Shown here: positions 18,758 to 27,567 of the stretch, one piece after another
Numbering within the stretch: position 1 is the stretch's first letter
Layout of the letters: each line of letters opens with the position of its first letter
Origin: Candidatus Bathyarchaeia archaeon
Lineage (GTDB): Archaea > Thermoproteota > Bathyarchaeia > Bathyarchaeales > DTEX01
Assembly: GCA_038868075.1 (NCBI GenBank)
Contig: JAWBXB010000008.1
Span: 1-64,000, forward strand
Direction: 5' to 3'
Length of the DNA stretch: 64,000 bases
Notes under the pieces: generated by a model
Database searches by the model: none
What the model was told of the DNA's origin: nothing
What the model saw: only the letters and a program-made list of their open reading frames with translations
Position numbers and translations under genes: made by a program

Positions 18758-19724
18758 TCTCACGCACACAAACACTATAATATGGGCAGTAGTCTGGACA
18801 TTTTGCGGGTTTACCTGGATCTCTGCCAACTGAAACTATCTCATATGTTTCATCCCTGATCTCTAGGAATTCGCGTCTCAGCTCGTCGCCTATAACAAAG
18901 TATTTCAATCTAAAGCTGGGCACAAGTCTGGATGGTTCTATCTGAACATAAATTATGAAGCCGAAGTCAACTGGAATGTTCTCCTCAGCCTCTAATGCTA
19001 GGGCATATCCTGTTGCAGCATATGGATGGAACTCTCTAATCTCGCCAGTCTTTAGGTCCGCTATGGCGTTGAATGGCGTGTATATGTCGACGCTGAGTCC
19101 CCTACTCAACCCAATAAGGCTGCCGTCAACCTTACGCTCAACGACTGGTGGGACAGCAACGCTAATTATTGAATCAACGTCGGAGTGCGGATACTTAGAT
19201 ATAGCCTGATCAATCCTAGCAGCAGCCTGAACAATAAGAAACCTATAGAATGCTGAAGCTTCAACCCTAAGCTGGCGCTCCTCAGTTTCACTCACCTTAG
19301 CGAAAAGAGCCCTCTCAGCCTCCAAAATAGCCCTATCAACAACATCCTTGGCAAGCGGCAGCAAATCTTCAACCAGCTCAGATCCAGACCTAGCCTCGCC
19401 AGAGAAGAGAAGCCTCTTAACGGCGGAGAGAGACTCACGGTTAACAGCATGAAGAACAATACCCCTAGCCATCTTAATTGTGGGCGGAGGCTTAACGTTT
19501 AAAACCCGCTTCAAGTAGATATCTCGCATACTCTGGCAATAGCGCATAGCAAGCTCACCAACACCAAAAAGAACAGACCGGGAAGGCGGCTCAACAGGAG
19601 GAGAATCAAAACACCAGCCCCTAAGCTCCTCACTAACACCCCTAACCTCAACCTCCTTACGCAGAAGCCTAAAACGCCTATCCAAATCAAGCCTATCAAA
19701 AAAGAACAAGACCTTACACCACAC
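18732..19724 (-). CDS. csa1: CRISPR-associated protein Csa1 (Cas4-like, type I-A adaptation)
   Basis: A 330-residue protein of the Csa1 family, a RecB/Cas4-type nuclease relative found with type I-A cas1-cas2-cas4. Seen: RGWCFDSPPV near the N-terminus, MARGIVLHAV in the position of the Cas4 'G.. .H' helix, LSVDIYTPFNAIADLKTGE (Asp ... Asp-x-Lys nuclease motif), AATGYALALEAEENIPVDFGFIIYV, and C-terminal cysteines CPDYCPYYSVC that with an N-terminal Cys could hold an iron-sulfur cluster. It starts at a GTG about 25 nt after cas3''. In the family it works with Cas1/Cas2 in adaptation. Confidence 0.88.
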   Translation of the reverse strand: MWCKVLFFFDRLDLDRRFRLLRKEVEVRGVSEELRGWCFDSPPVEPPSRSVLFGVGELAMRYCQSMRDIYLKRVLNVKPPPTIKMARGIVLHAVNRESLSAVKRLLFSGEARSGSELVEDLLPLAKDVVDRAILEAERALFAKVSETEERQLRVEASAFYRFLIVQAAARIDQAISKYPHSDVDSIISVAVPPVVERKVDGSLIGLSRGLSVDIYTPFNAIADLKTGEIREFHPYAATGYALALEAEENIPVDFGFIIYVQIEPSRLVPSFRLKYFVIGDELRREFLEIRDETYEIVSVGRDPGKPAKCPDYCPYYSVCVRESVEAPRHK

Positions 19725-19747
19725 AACAATTTAAATAAAGTTTCTTC

Positions 19748-20665
19748 TTATAAATCTGGAATTGATGATAGCCCGATATAGTAATATTTTTTAGCTAGAA
19801 AGTTGGAAATCTGCCAAGCAACATTATCTAACTGCCCCCAATCTACTTGTTGGATTAACCTTAACCAATACTGATCTCTAGCGGAGGCCGCCCTATTATC
19901 TGACAGATAAAGAAGACGATAGAGTGCTAACGCTGGTGTGAGGTATTTTAGGTCCCGAATTTTAGCGGCATTAAGCTCTCGAGTTATATTTAAAGCAAAT
20001 CTTTGATTATTCTCTAATTCTTGCACTGCATAATTAGATGTCTCAGTTAAGATTCGATGCTGAAATTGTGTAATGATGTGTTTTTGAGAGATTTGATCAA
20101 GAATTCTGTAAAGGTTCTGTTTAAATTCATTTAGGCGGTTTTGGTTCACGGTATAAATGATTTTTCCTGTAGAAGAAAGAGCCCTTTGAAGATAAGAGAA
20201 GGAAAGTAAACTCTTATACACGACTTTCCAGTCAAGGGCTTCGTGATGAAAAAGAATCGCATAAGATATCTTTAAGGCAGTAGAGTTATTAGTTATTCTC
20301 TCCAAAGCCTTTTTGCCGATTATTGCCGATATTTGATGATGCAATATATAGTTTCGTCTAGCAATATATTCATCTACTAATTTTCCAACATCATGTAGAA
20401 TAGAAGACGCCAATAAAATGCTCCAGCAGTAATCCGCATTCTCACCACACATAAACAAGTCATTAAGAGGGATTTTAAAATGGGGAGATGCGCGCTGCAT
20501 CTCAATTAGTGTTAAAATAAGATGCGCAAGAAGACACCCCCTAGGGGTTAAATCATCTTTTCCATCTATGTAAGAAGGCGCTTCCTTAGCCGAGCAACTC
20601 CCTCGGCAACGTGGACTCTCATTCAAGATCTCTGATAGAATATTACATTCTGAAGGCTTATCCAT
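19748..20665 (-). CDS. CRISPR-associated HD nuclease Cas3''
   Basis: A 305-residue stand-alone HD-domain protein. The signature SSILHDVGKLVDEYIARR holds the His-Asp pair, followed by HHQISAIIGKKAL and AILFHHEALDW with further metal-binding histidines. In type I-A systems the HD nuclease and the helicase of Cas3 are separate polypeptides that join Cascade and shred target DNA. It overlaps the helicase gene upstream by 8 nt. Its base composition looks A/T-richer than that of csa1 and cas1 downstream. Confidence 0.88.
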   Translation of the reverse strand: MDKPSECNILSEILNESPRCRGSCSAKEAPSYIDGKDDLTPRGCLLAHLILTLIEMQRASPHFKIPLNDLFMCGENADYCWSILLASSILHDVGKLVDEYIARRNYILHHQISAIIGKKALERITNNSTALKISYAILFHHEALDWKVVYKSLLSFSYLQRALSSTGKIIYTVNQNRLNEFKQNLYRILDQISQKHIITQFQHRILTETSNYAVQELENNQRFALNITRELNAAKIRDLKYLTPALALYRLLYLSDNRAASARDQYWLRLIQQVDWGQLDNVAWQISNFLAKKYYYIGLSSIPDL

Positions 20666-22481
20666 AAAGCTTCACTAATCCCAAATGATAGCCTTTTTCG
20701 ACGGAGTAATAGGACGGGTTGATTATAAATAGGTTAGTGAACCCTTCTTGCATATGTCTCGTTATAGCGGCAAATAATTCATTGTATATACCTATATCCA
20801 GAACACCTTCTTGCCCATGCATAGAACAATTCTCTTGATCGTGAGAACTAAATAATGATATCGAGAGATAGAATTCTTCATTACCCACTTTATGTTTTAA
20901 GGCTGGGATCTCAATATCTTTATATAATCTTCTGATCGAGAGACTCAGAGTATTTTTATTAAATATATCAATTATTTGGTTTAAAGGAAGACTTATGAAC
21001 GCTTTATTTTTAGGGTATCTTATGTTTATCAATACTTTTTGATAGATATCTTGAGGAAGAAGAACGCATTTAATTTCCATTCCCATTCTAAGTAAGTTCG
21101 GAATTTGCTTTCTCATAAGATCCCTTAAATCGAATATTTTAGTTGAAAAGGTTTTTATGAAACTCAGCGCTTTACTTAATTCTTCATGCGCTTCCTTTCT
21201 CAAATTTTCCACAACTTCCTCATAATATACAGCGTTAACTAGGTTAGATGCTGTCAAAACATCTCTTACACTTTCTGCCAAAGAACTTTCATTAATTATT
21301 CTGAGAGTCCTATCTATAGTTATTTGCGGATAAATTTCTACTGCCTGCTTACTGTCTCTAAATACTAAAGCTTCTCCATCACTTTTTCTTGCACAACGCC
21401 CTATACGTTGTATTAAAGAGTCTATTGGGGAGATTTCAGTGGCAACGGTCTTAAAGTCATAGTCTATGCCAGCTTCAACCACTTGGGTTGCTACAACAAT
21501 TAAATCATGGCCAGTAGGATTTTTCTCAAAAAATGTTTCCCTATTTTTCCTCTCTTCATCAATCAATCGTGAATGGAGTAATATAACTTCCTCATAACCG
21601 TTCTTTACTAGATACCGATAAGTCTCGGCAGCTCGCTCAACTGTATTAAAAATAAATAGCATAGGTTTTTCATAATTTTTAGCAATCTCAAGAACATTAT
21701 TTAAGAGCTGGCCATCCTTAATGGACACATTTAATTTACCCCTTGTTATTGCATCTCTTTTTGGATCCACCCTAATATAGACATTCGAACATTTTACATT
21801 TTGTCGCAAGATAAAGGGTCTAAGTGCCTCCTCGATTTCCTTAACAAGTATTTTAGGCAGGGTCGCAGTCATAATAATAACTGTTGCCCCGAAAGCTATC
21901 AAGTTTGCTACATGATGTGGAAGCAACGTTAGTGAGTACCATTGTGAATCCTGTAAGAGCTGCGACTCATCAAACACTACAAGAGAGCCAGCAATTTTAC
22001 CCGTAGAGATGAGAAGGTGATATCCATAAGACCTGAATCCGTAAAAAGTGTAAAATAAAGTATCATAAGTTGTGACAGTGATATCTCCCTCTAAAAAGGC
22101 TTTAAATGGTGTAAATCCCCCATGATCATAATCTATGACTATTCTCGGTATTTTAAATGATTGCCTGCACGCGTTTAATGTTTTACAGATGCGATAGAAT
22201 ATATTAAATACGAGACTCCTCGTCGGGAGAACATAGAGAACCGAATGCCACCTTCTCTCATTATCAATTAGATTCTGAATAAAAGGTGTAAGAACAGCCT
22301 CGGTTTTTCCAGCTCCGGTAGGAGCTTGTAAAAAAATTAATCGATTATTTTGAAGAGAATTCCAAACTTCCTCAAAGTAATGATATTTCTGAAGAATTCT
22401 CCCTCTACTTTTAACAATAGTTTCAACAATATCCCAACAGCGCGTTAAGTTAATTGGGTTAAGCATGCTAGTTCCTCGCAA
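20658..22481 (-). CDS. CRISPR-associated helicase Cas3'
   Basis: Superfamily 2 DEAD-type helicase of about 607 residues (602 if ATG at 22466 is used). Motifs in order: Walker A FLQAPTGAGKTEA, a DEAD-box variant LVVFDESQLL, MTATLPK (motif III), HSRLIDEER, VATQVVEAGIDYDFK and QRIGRCARKSDG (motif VI). It drives target DNA unwinding after Cascade binding. It lacks the HD domain, which is encoded next door, as is typical for type I-A. Its start overlaps the end of cas8a2 by 21-37 nt, so translation is probably coupled. Confidence 0.93.
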   Translation of the reverse strand: MRGTSMLNPINLTRCWDIVETIVKSRGRILQKYHYFEEVWNSLQNNRLIFLQAPTGAGKTEAVLTPFIQNLIDNERRWHSVLYVLPTRSLVFNIFYRICKTLNACRQSFKIPRIVIDYDHGGFTPFKAFLEGDITVTTYDTLFYTFYGFRSYGYHLLISTGKIAGSLVVFDESQLLQDSQWYSLTLLPHHVANLIAFGATVIIMTATLPKILVKEIEEALRPFILRQNVKCSNVYIRVDPKRDAITRGKLNVSIKDGQLLNNVLEIAKNYEKPMLFIFNTVERAAETYRYLVKNGYEEVILLHSRLIDEERKNRETFFEKNPTGHDLIVVATQVVEAGIDYDFKTVATEISPIDSLIQRIGRCARKSDGEALVFRDSKQAVEIYPQITIDRTLRIINESSLAESVRDVLTASNLVNAVYYEEVVENLRKEAHEELSKALSFIKTFSTKIFDLRDLMRKQIPNLLRMGMEIKCVLLPQDIYQKVLINIRYPKNKAFISLPLNQIIDIFNKNTLSLSIRRLYKDIEIPALKHKVGNEEFYLSISLFSSHDQENCSMHGQEGVLDIGIYNELFAAITRHMQEGFTNLFIINPSYYSVEKGYHLGLVKLYG

Positions 22482-23527
22482 AAAATCTTACCAGGTCCTT
22501 CTCCCAAAGCCTTAATTATTTGGCGAATAGCCACATATAGGTCCATATAAGACCTAGTGTTCATAAATTTATATAGGGCTTCCATAGCCGCCGTTTCTTT
22601 TTTCCTTATAAGGTCTTCGGTAATTTCTCCTAGTCTCTTGAGTGGATCAATATTGTACTTCTCATCTATCCGCATTAAAAAGACTAGTGAAGAAAGATAT
22701 CTGTCAATAGGGACCTCATCATAGCCACGTATCTGAACAACCTGCCCTCTTATAACGTCAAAAGTTGTTGAAAGAGCTGTCCATATAGCTTTAGATTCAT
22801 AGAGATCTCTTATTAGACTACTTGTAAATCGCGTAAGAAGAACATAGGTGAGAGTGCTTACAGGGAGATTCTCTGCCACCGGACGTAACTTATTAATAAG
22901 TTCAGTAAGGGCGTTTCCTCTAATAAAAGTCGGCATTTTCGCCAACATCTCACCAGAGCTCTCTCCCTCAAAAGAAAGCAAGATAATATGTGAAGCACTT
23001 TTGGGCGGCATGTATCGGATTGGAATAGTTGCCTTATAAAAGCCGAGGGCTGCTAAGGTGACACATGTCGGGCAAATACCATAGTTCACTGGCGGATACC
23101 TATATTCTCCGGCAAAATATTTGCCTATATGTGGATAGAAAGGTAGCCATACATGCTGCCCTTTATAATATCTTCCTTCGTGTTGTGCGTGTCCAGGTAA
23201 CATGTAATTTTTCTCAAAGCTCTCAACGAGCACGTCAGGATTTTTATGACTGTCTAAATAGCTTTTTAGTCTCTTTTGGGAACCTTTTTGAACAACTCTA
23301 AGATTGTTTACTAAGCACTCTATTATATCTTCCAGATGTATCCCGATATCGCCCGCAAGGAAATTAGCTACTTCCTGGAGAGCTGCCCCTTCGATTTCTA
23401 TCTTAAAAAATCCAGCAGTACCAGATACATGGTATTTAACGTCTGGAGGAAAGGCTGAAACTAGACCATACATAATTAGTGAATCCATGAAAAATCCGTG
23501 ACCAGGAGTAAATATCTTCAGCTCCAC
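22445..23527 (-). CDS. Type I-A Cascade large subunit Cas8a2 (Csa4)
   Basis: A 360-residue protein in the place and of the size of Csa4/Cas8a2. It opens MELKIFTPGHGFFMDSLIMYGL and has a central zinc-type motif YGICPTCVTLAALGFYKA, features recalled from the Csa4 family. The large subunit recognises the PAM and recruits Cas3. It sits 12 nt after cas5 and overlaps cas3'. Cas8 proteins diverge quickly, so the call relies on position and a few motifs together. Confidence 0.8.
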   Translation of the reverse strand: MELKIFTPGHGFFMDSLIMYGLVSAFPPDVKYHVSGTAGFFKIEIEGAALQEVANFLAGDIGIHLEDIIECLVNNLRVVQKGSQKRLKSYLDSHKNPDVLVESFEKNYMLPGHAQHEGRYYKGQHVWLPFYPHIGKYFAGEYRYPPVNYGICPTCVTLAALGFYKATIPIRYMPPKSASHIILLSFEGESSGEMLAKMPTFIRGNALTELINKLRPVAENLPVSTLTYVLLTRFTSSLIRDLYESKAIWTALSTTFDVIRGQVVQIRGYDEVPIDRYLSSLVFLMRIDEKYNIDPLKRLGEITEDLIRKKETAAMEALYKFMNTRSYMDLYVAIRQIIKALGEGPGKIFCEELACLTQLT

Positions 23528-23539
23528 CCAGATTAACCC

Positions 23540-24322
23540 CTAGAGAATGTAATCCTCCTCTACGGAAAACGCTTTCTGGGACTTTTTCAGCTTGACATTA
23601 ACTTTCGTTGATATATACGCAAAATACTTGATGCCATCAGTTGTACTTCGTATCTCCCTTTTACATGGTATATAAAATAGTTTAAGTTCACGTTTTTCAT
23701 CGCACATTTTTAAAGTTGTATAAGCTCCTTGGATAATATCTATTATATTAGGATGTTGTAATGTAAAAGGATAATCCGTAGATATTTCATCCATATCTAG
23801 AGTTTTACAGTTAGCGGACCAAGCTTCAGCAACGTTGACCAAAGATTCCGTATCACCGAGTCTCTGTAACAAATATAATATTTTACTTTCAATAGGGTTT
23901 TTCAGAATCCATATACATTTTAATGTAGCCGGGGATAAATACTCTCTATAGAGGGCATCGATGAGATCCTTCTCCAATATCTTTCTGAAGGTGTCAAAAT
24001 CTCCTACACGAAGGGCGCTGCAAGCTTTCTCAAAATCTTTTTCTTCAACACCCTTATCAAGCACTCTAAATCTTCTTAAGATTATTGGGCTAATAGTTGT
24101 GGTCTCACCAATTAGCTTTGCTCTGGCTGCAACAATAGTTTCTTTAATAACTTCTTGAGCCCTTAATCCTATCCCTTGCTGCACACCGAAACAATAGGCT
24201 AACGCCCCTACAAGAGACGAGGGTTGCGGTATTGGAAGAGACGCAGCTATCTGAAATGTTTCCGGATGCTTAATAGAAAAAATAGGGGCGTTAATTTTAG
24301 CACATATAGCTGTTAAAGCCAC
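23540..24322 (-). CDS. Type I-A Cascade subunit Cas5a
   Basis: A 260-residue RAMP-fold protein. The start MALTAICAKINAPIFSIKHPET followed by AASLPIPQPSSLVGALAYCFG is the typical Cas5 N-terminal strand and 'P.ps...GalA' helix. Cas5 caps the 5' handle of the crRNA in Cascade. It overlaps cas7 by 10 nt and precedes cas8a2. Predicted cytoplasmic; no oddities seen. Confidence 0.87.
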   Translation of the reverse strand: MALTAICAKINAPIFSIKHPETFQIAASLPIPQPSSLVGALAYCFGVQQGIGLRAQEVIKETIVAARAKLIGETTTISPIILRRFRVLDKGVEEKDFEKACSALRVGDFDTFRKILEKDLIDALYREYLSPATLKCIWILKNPIESKILYLLQRLGDTESLVNVAEAWSANCKTLDMDEISTDYPFTLQHPNIIDIIQGAYTTLKMCDEKRELKLFYIPCKREIRSTTDGIKYFAYISTKVNVKLKKSQKAFSVEEDYIL

Positions 24323-25263
24323 TGATCACTTGCCTCCACTATCCTAGTTACAGCCTCCGATACAGTTTTAGCCTCATCTATTAAAATATGTTCTGCCTTG
24401 AATATACTTGCAGGTCTTCCTACAGCTACTATTTTTATCTCATCTTGCTTAACTAGACCTTGGTTCATAGCAGCCTTAACAATACTCGCGGTTTCTTCCG
24501 CATAATCCTTATAAAAGCCATGAATGGCATTTGGTATCGGCTTCTTAGAAGCCATACAAACAAGCTCAAGCGTCTTAATTATTGGCGTAGCCCTTGCCTG
24601 AGCCGCTCCGAAATGGCCTGAGAATAAATCTGCCAAGGCTACTATGGCAGCTTCTGCTCTAATTTTTCGATCATATTGCGGTAGCTTTTTATCTGGATTT
24701 GCTAACGAAACACCAGCACAGGCTAAGTCCATAGAACATAAGAATCCATAGATACCACTAGCATGTTCACGCTTCATTAACATCATTGCTTGCTCGCCTT
24801 TAGGTATTTTTCCCTCTTTATCTATAACAACTCTATTATGGGTTATAGATGAGAATTCAGAACGCTGTTCTTCTATAGGGATCATAAAGGAGAATTTAAC
24901 TATACTTTCACGCCGTATTTGTTTATCCGCGTGTAGAAATCCGTGTAAGTCTTCTATTGCGCATTCCTTCACATACTCGTATTCTTCATTTAAATTTAAT
25001 GTGGATCTGTACATAACATGGCGTTTGCAGCTGTCACATATTGCACTATAGCCCCAGCTTTTTAGAATTTCCGTTGTTGCTACTGCGTGCCAATGCTTGA
25101 TCATATTTCCAGAGATAACTGGTTCCTCAAAAACTTCATAGCCTCCATTAGATCTCCTTACAATGAACATCTTAGATAATGCCATGTAGTTACCTACAGC
25201 TCCCTCCGCATTTGCTGTATGAACGTTTATGAGACATCTCCCCGTTGCTCTCACATATACCAT
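24313..25263 (-). CDS. Type I-A Cascade backbone subunit Cas7 (Csa2)
   Basis: A 316-residue Cas7/DevR-family protein. It begins MVYVRATGRCLINVHTANAEGAVGNY and continues with VFEEPVISGNMIKHWHA, which match the Csa2 RNA-binding strand and loop; SGIYGFLCSMDLACAGVSLANP is a further family block. Six or so copies coat the crRNA spacer. It is 21 nt after csa5 and overlaps cas5. Confidence 0.9.
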   Translation of the reverse strand: MVYVRATGRCLINVHTANAEGAVGNYMALSKMFIVRRSNGGYEVFEEPVISGNMIKHWHAVATTEILKSWGYSAICDSCKRHVMYRSTLNLNEEYEYVKECAIEDLHGFLHADKQIRRESIVKFSFMIPIEEQRSEFSSITHNRVVIDKEGKIPKGEQAMMLMKREHASGIYGFLCSMDLACAGVSLANPDKKLPQYDRKIRAEAAIVALADLFSGHFGAAQARATPIIKTLELVCMASKKPIPNAIHGFYKDYAEETASIVKAAMNQGLVKQDEIKIVAVGRPASIFKAEHILIDEAKTVSEAVTRIVEASDQWL

Positions 25264-25284
25264 TCACATTCACCTCTCTAACCT

Positions 25285-25677
25285 TTATTCTCTTTTCTCT
25301 TTAGATTTTATTCCCTCATAGGCTAATGCCAAAGATGCAATGATGCTTCCTATAAATCGTGGATTACTCTTAGCTATCTCTATAATTTTCGATAAGCACT
25401 CCTTACCGATCCTAAATGCCTTATTTACATCTTTAACTTCACCTATAACTTCAAGATCTCCCCTTTGAAGACCATCCTGAAGCTTCTTTAAGACACGCTC
25501 CTGCACCCTAATACTACTATACACCGTCAATGTAAAATCTTCAATATCTCTCGGTCTTGCTAGCTTATCAAACAGCCCATAGTCAGATTCTACAACTTTG
25601 AAAGCTCCTAGATAGCGAATATATGTATCTATGCATGGTTCTGACAAGATTATTTCCAGAAGATTTTCTCTTGACAT
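25285..25677 (-). CDS. Type I-A Cascade small subunit Csa5 (Cas11a)
   Basis: A 130-residue, mostly helical protein between csa3 and cas7, the usual place of csa5. It includes RYLGAFKVVESDYGLFDKLARPRD and a C-terminal helix with IGSIIASLALAYEGIKSKEKRE. The small subunit stabilises the R-loop. The sequence itself is poorly conserved, so the call depends chiefly on position, size and helical content. It appears to be the first gene of the interference operon. Confidence 0.75.
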   Translation of the reverse strand: MSRENLLEIILSEPCIDTYIRYLGAFKVVESDYGLFDKLARPRDIEDFTLTVYSSIRVQERVLKKLQDGLQRGDLEVIGEVKDVNKAFRIGKECLSKIIEIAKSNPRFIGSIIASLALAYEGIKSKEKRE

Positions 25678-25764
25678 ATTTCATCACATAGATAATAATT
25701 GAATTAAGAGTATATAAATTTTAATTATATGCAACACCCATGCAATTATTTTGCAATTTTTGAG

Positions 25765-26409
25765 TCATACGAGCATAAGGCCCAAATCCGTCAGTTCATA
25801 TACTTTCCCTTTCTGCCTTATGAGGCCATCTTTAAGAAGACTGGCTAAATGTCTATATATAGTGCTTCTATCTTTTTGCAGTAAAACCGCAATGTTACCA
25901 GCAGATAGTCCTCCATGTTGAAGAAGAATCCGTAAAATATCTGATTTTTCCTTAGTTATGTTAACTTTAAGTATTTCGTTAAGTGGAGGTATAATCAAGC
26001 GCTCAGATCTGCCTTCGAGATGCACCTCAATATTAGGGCGATGCCGCCATTCTAACAGCAAATATGCAACAAAAACTGCAAAGGAGAGAGCTCTCATTCC
26101 ACCAGAAAAACAAAAAGCTACCCGTTTATCTACAAATTTACTCAACAGTATTCTAATGTGTCTAATAGCCTTAACAAAATCTGTCAAATCCACTTCAATT
26201 TTCTGAAAATTTATTGAAGTGTCCTTAAGAATCATATCACAAATTTTTTTAAACTCTAAATATGCTCTTTCAGCCCTTTCATCCTTAAAACTTGGAGTGA
26301 AAATTATGATAGAGGCATCAGCTCTTAGATTATGAGATGCAACGGACCTTATCAAAGGTCCAGGCTCAAAGCCTAATGTCATTATTAGAGCGTCTAGGGG
26401 TTGAATCAT
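25765..26409 (-). CDS. csa3: Csa3, CARF-winged-helix regulator of the cas locus
   Basis: About 214 residues. The N-terminal half is a CARF domain (LIMTLGFEPGPLIRSVASH, then ASIIIFTPSFKDERAE and VAFCFSGGMRALSFAVF), expected to bind a cyclic oligoadenylate. The C-terminal half is a winged helix (LLQHGGLSAGNIAVLLQKDRSTIYRHLASLLKDGLI). ATG at 26409 follows a GAGGGAAA site and is preferred over TTG at 26430. In Sulfolobus, Csa3 proteins control adaptation and interference operons. Here it lies 87 nt upstream of csa5 and divergent from cas6, well placed to regulate both. Confidence 0.9.
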   Translation of the reverse strand: MIQPLDALIMTLGFEPGPLIRSVASHNLRADASIIIFTPSFKDERAERAYLEFKKICDMILKDTSINFQKIEVDLTDFVKAIRHIRILLSKFVDKRVAFCFSGGMRALSFAVFVAYLLLEWRHRPNIEVHLEGRSERLIIPPLNEILKVNITKEKSDILRILLQHGGLSAGNIAVLLQKDRSTIYRHLASLLKDGLIRQKGKVYELTDLGLMLV

Positions 26410-26509
26410 ACTTCCATTTTCCCTCAACATTCACTATGAGATATGATTCTTTAGGTTTAATATTTAATTATGACAAAATAAAACTATAGTAAGACTAGTG
26501 GTGAAGAAT
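26410..26509. promoter_or_regulatory. Divergent csa3 / cas6 control region
   Basis: These 100 nt separate the starts of csa3 (minus) and cas6 (plus). They hold an AT-rich core (TTTAATATTTAATTA around 26457-26471) that could serve as TATA box in either direction. A shared, Csa3-controlled region is a reasonable inference, but no clear operator palindrome was found. Confidence 0.4.
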
Positions 26510-27460
26510 ATGTCTTCTATTTCTTCTTTTATGCTTAGGTTTGTTGTTGAGGAGCCTGTTGTTTTTCAGAGTTTTTCTGGTTTTGCTGCTTGCGGCATCT
26601 TTTATAATCTTGTTAGGGGCGTTGATGAGGGTTTTGCTGAGGTGTTGCATTCTTCTGGGAGGTTGGCTCCCTGGGCTTCTTCGCCTATATTTGTTGAGTT
26701 TCCTCCGCCATCTAGGATTGTTTATCGCGTATTGCAGGCTCCGTCAATTGCTAATGTCACATTCGCTGTTATGGATGGTAAGCTTAGCGATATCTTCAGG
26801 GAATCTATTCTTAAGCCGGACCTGCATGTAGACTTGGTTAATGTTAGAGCTAGGGTTATAGGTGTATCGGTCAACATTTATAGGTTCTCCGACCTAGTCT
26901 CTAATGCTGATCCATTGCCCATGAAGTTTGCGGTAAAGTTTCTTACGCCAACAGTTTTTAGGCGGTCTGTTTATGATTGCTGCCTCAGCTGCCCATACTA
27001 CGCTGAATATATATATGCTGCTAAGGAGGGTAGGCGTCTTGAGAAGCCATGTAGATATGCGGTTAAATGTAGGGGCATAACTATTCCTCTACCAGTACCA
27101 TCATTAATATTTAAGAATCTAGCGAGATTATGGTCATCATTCTCTGGAATAAACCTGGACGTTTGGGGTGCAGCACGCTGGGCTGAGAGAGCCATAATGG
27201 TTGCGGGCTTCCCAAAGCCTGGCATAAGAACCATACGAGTATATGAGCATCCGACAACAAATAAGTGGATAGCCGGCTTCATGGGAACAGTTAGATTCGC
27301 AGTAAAGGAGGAATCGTATAAGGAGAAGTATGCTAAAATAGCAGCCGCACTGCTAAAAATGGCTGAAATAACAAACGTAGGCGTAAGAAGAACAGCTGGA
27401 CTGGGAATGATCAAATACATACCCATAAAAGAGGAGAATGAAAGAGAACAGCATCAATAA
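26510..27460 (+). CDS. cas6: CRISPR repeat endoribonuclease Cas6
   Basis: A 316-residue RAMP-superfamily ribonuclease that cuts the pre-crRNA within repeats, leaving the AUUGAAAG handle. It opens MSSISSFMLRFVVEEP, has a His in FAEVLHSSGRLAPW in the position of the catalytic His of many Cas6 proteins, a cluster of cysteines (CCLSCPYYAEYIY ... CRYAVKC) and ends with the glycine-rich loop GVRRTAGLGMIKY typical of the family. Two GTG codons lie upstream (26498, 26501); ATG at 26510 has GGTGA 5 nt before it. It is the only cas gene on the plus strand and has its own promoter. Confidence 0.88.
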   Translation: MSSISSFMLRFVVEEPVVFQSFSGFAACGIFYNLVRGVDEGFAEVLHSSGRLAPWASSPIFVEFPPPSRIVYRVLQAPSIANVTFAVMDGKLSDIFRESILKPDLHVDLVNVRARVIGVSVNIYRFSDLVSNADPLPMKFAVKFLTPTVFRRSVYDCCLSCPYYAEYIYAAKEGRRLEKPCRYAVKCRGITIPLPVPSLIFKNLARLWSSFSGINLDVWGAARWAERAIMVAGFPKPGIRTIRVYEHPTTNKWIAGFMGTVRFAVKEESYKEKYAKIAAALLKMAEITNVGVRRTAGLGMIKYIPIKEENEREQHQ

Positions 27461-27567
27461 AATAGGAGCATAGTTGCTCAGCATCTCAGTCCTAAAGACG
27501 AAATTAAGTGATTCTCACCTCAACATTATCATAGGATATATCATATATGTTTCCCAGCGTACTGAAA

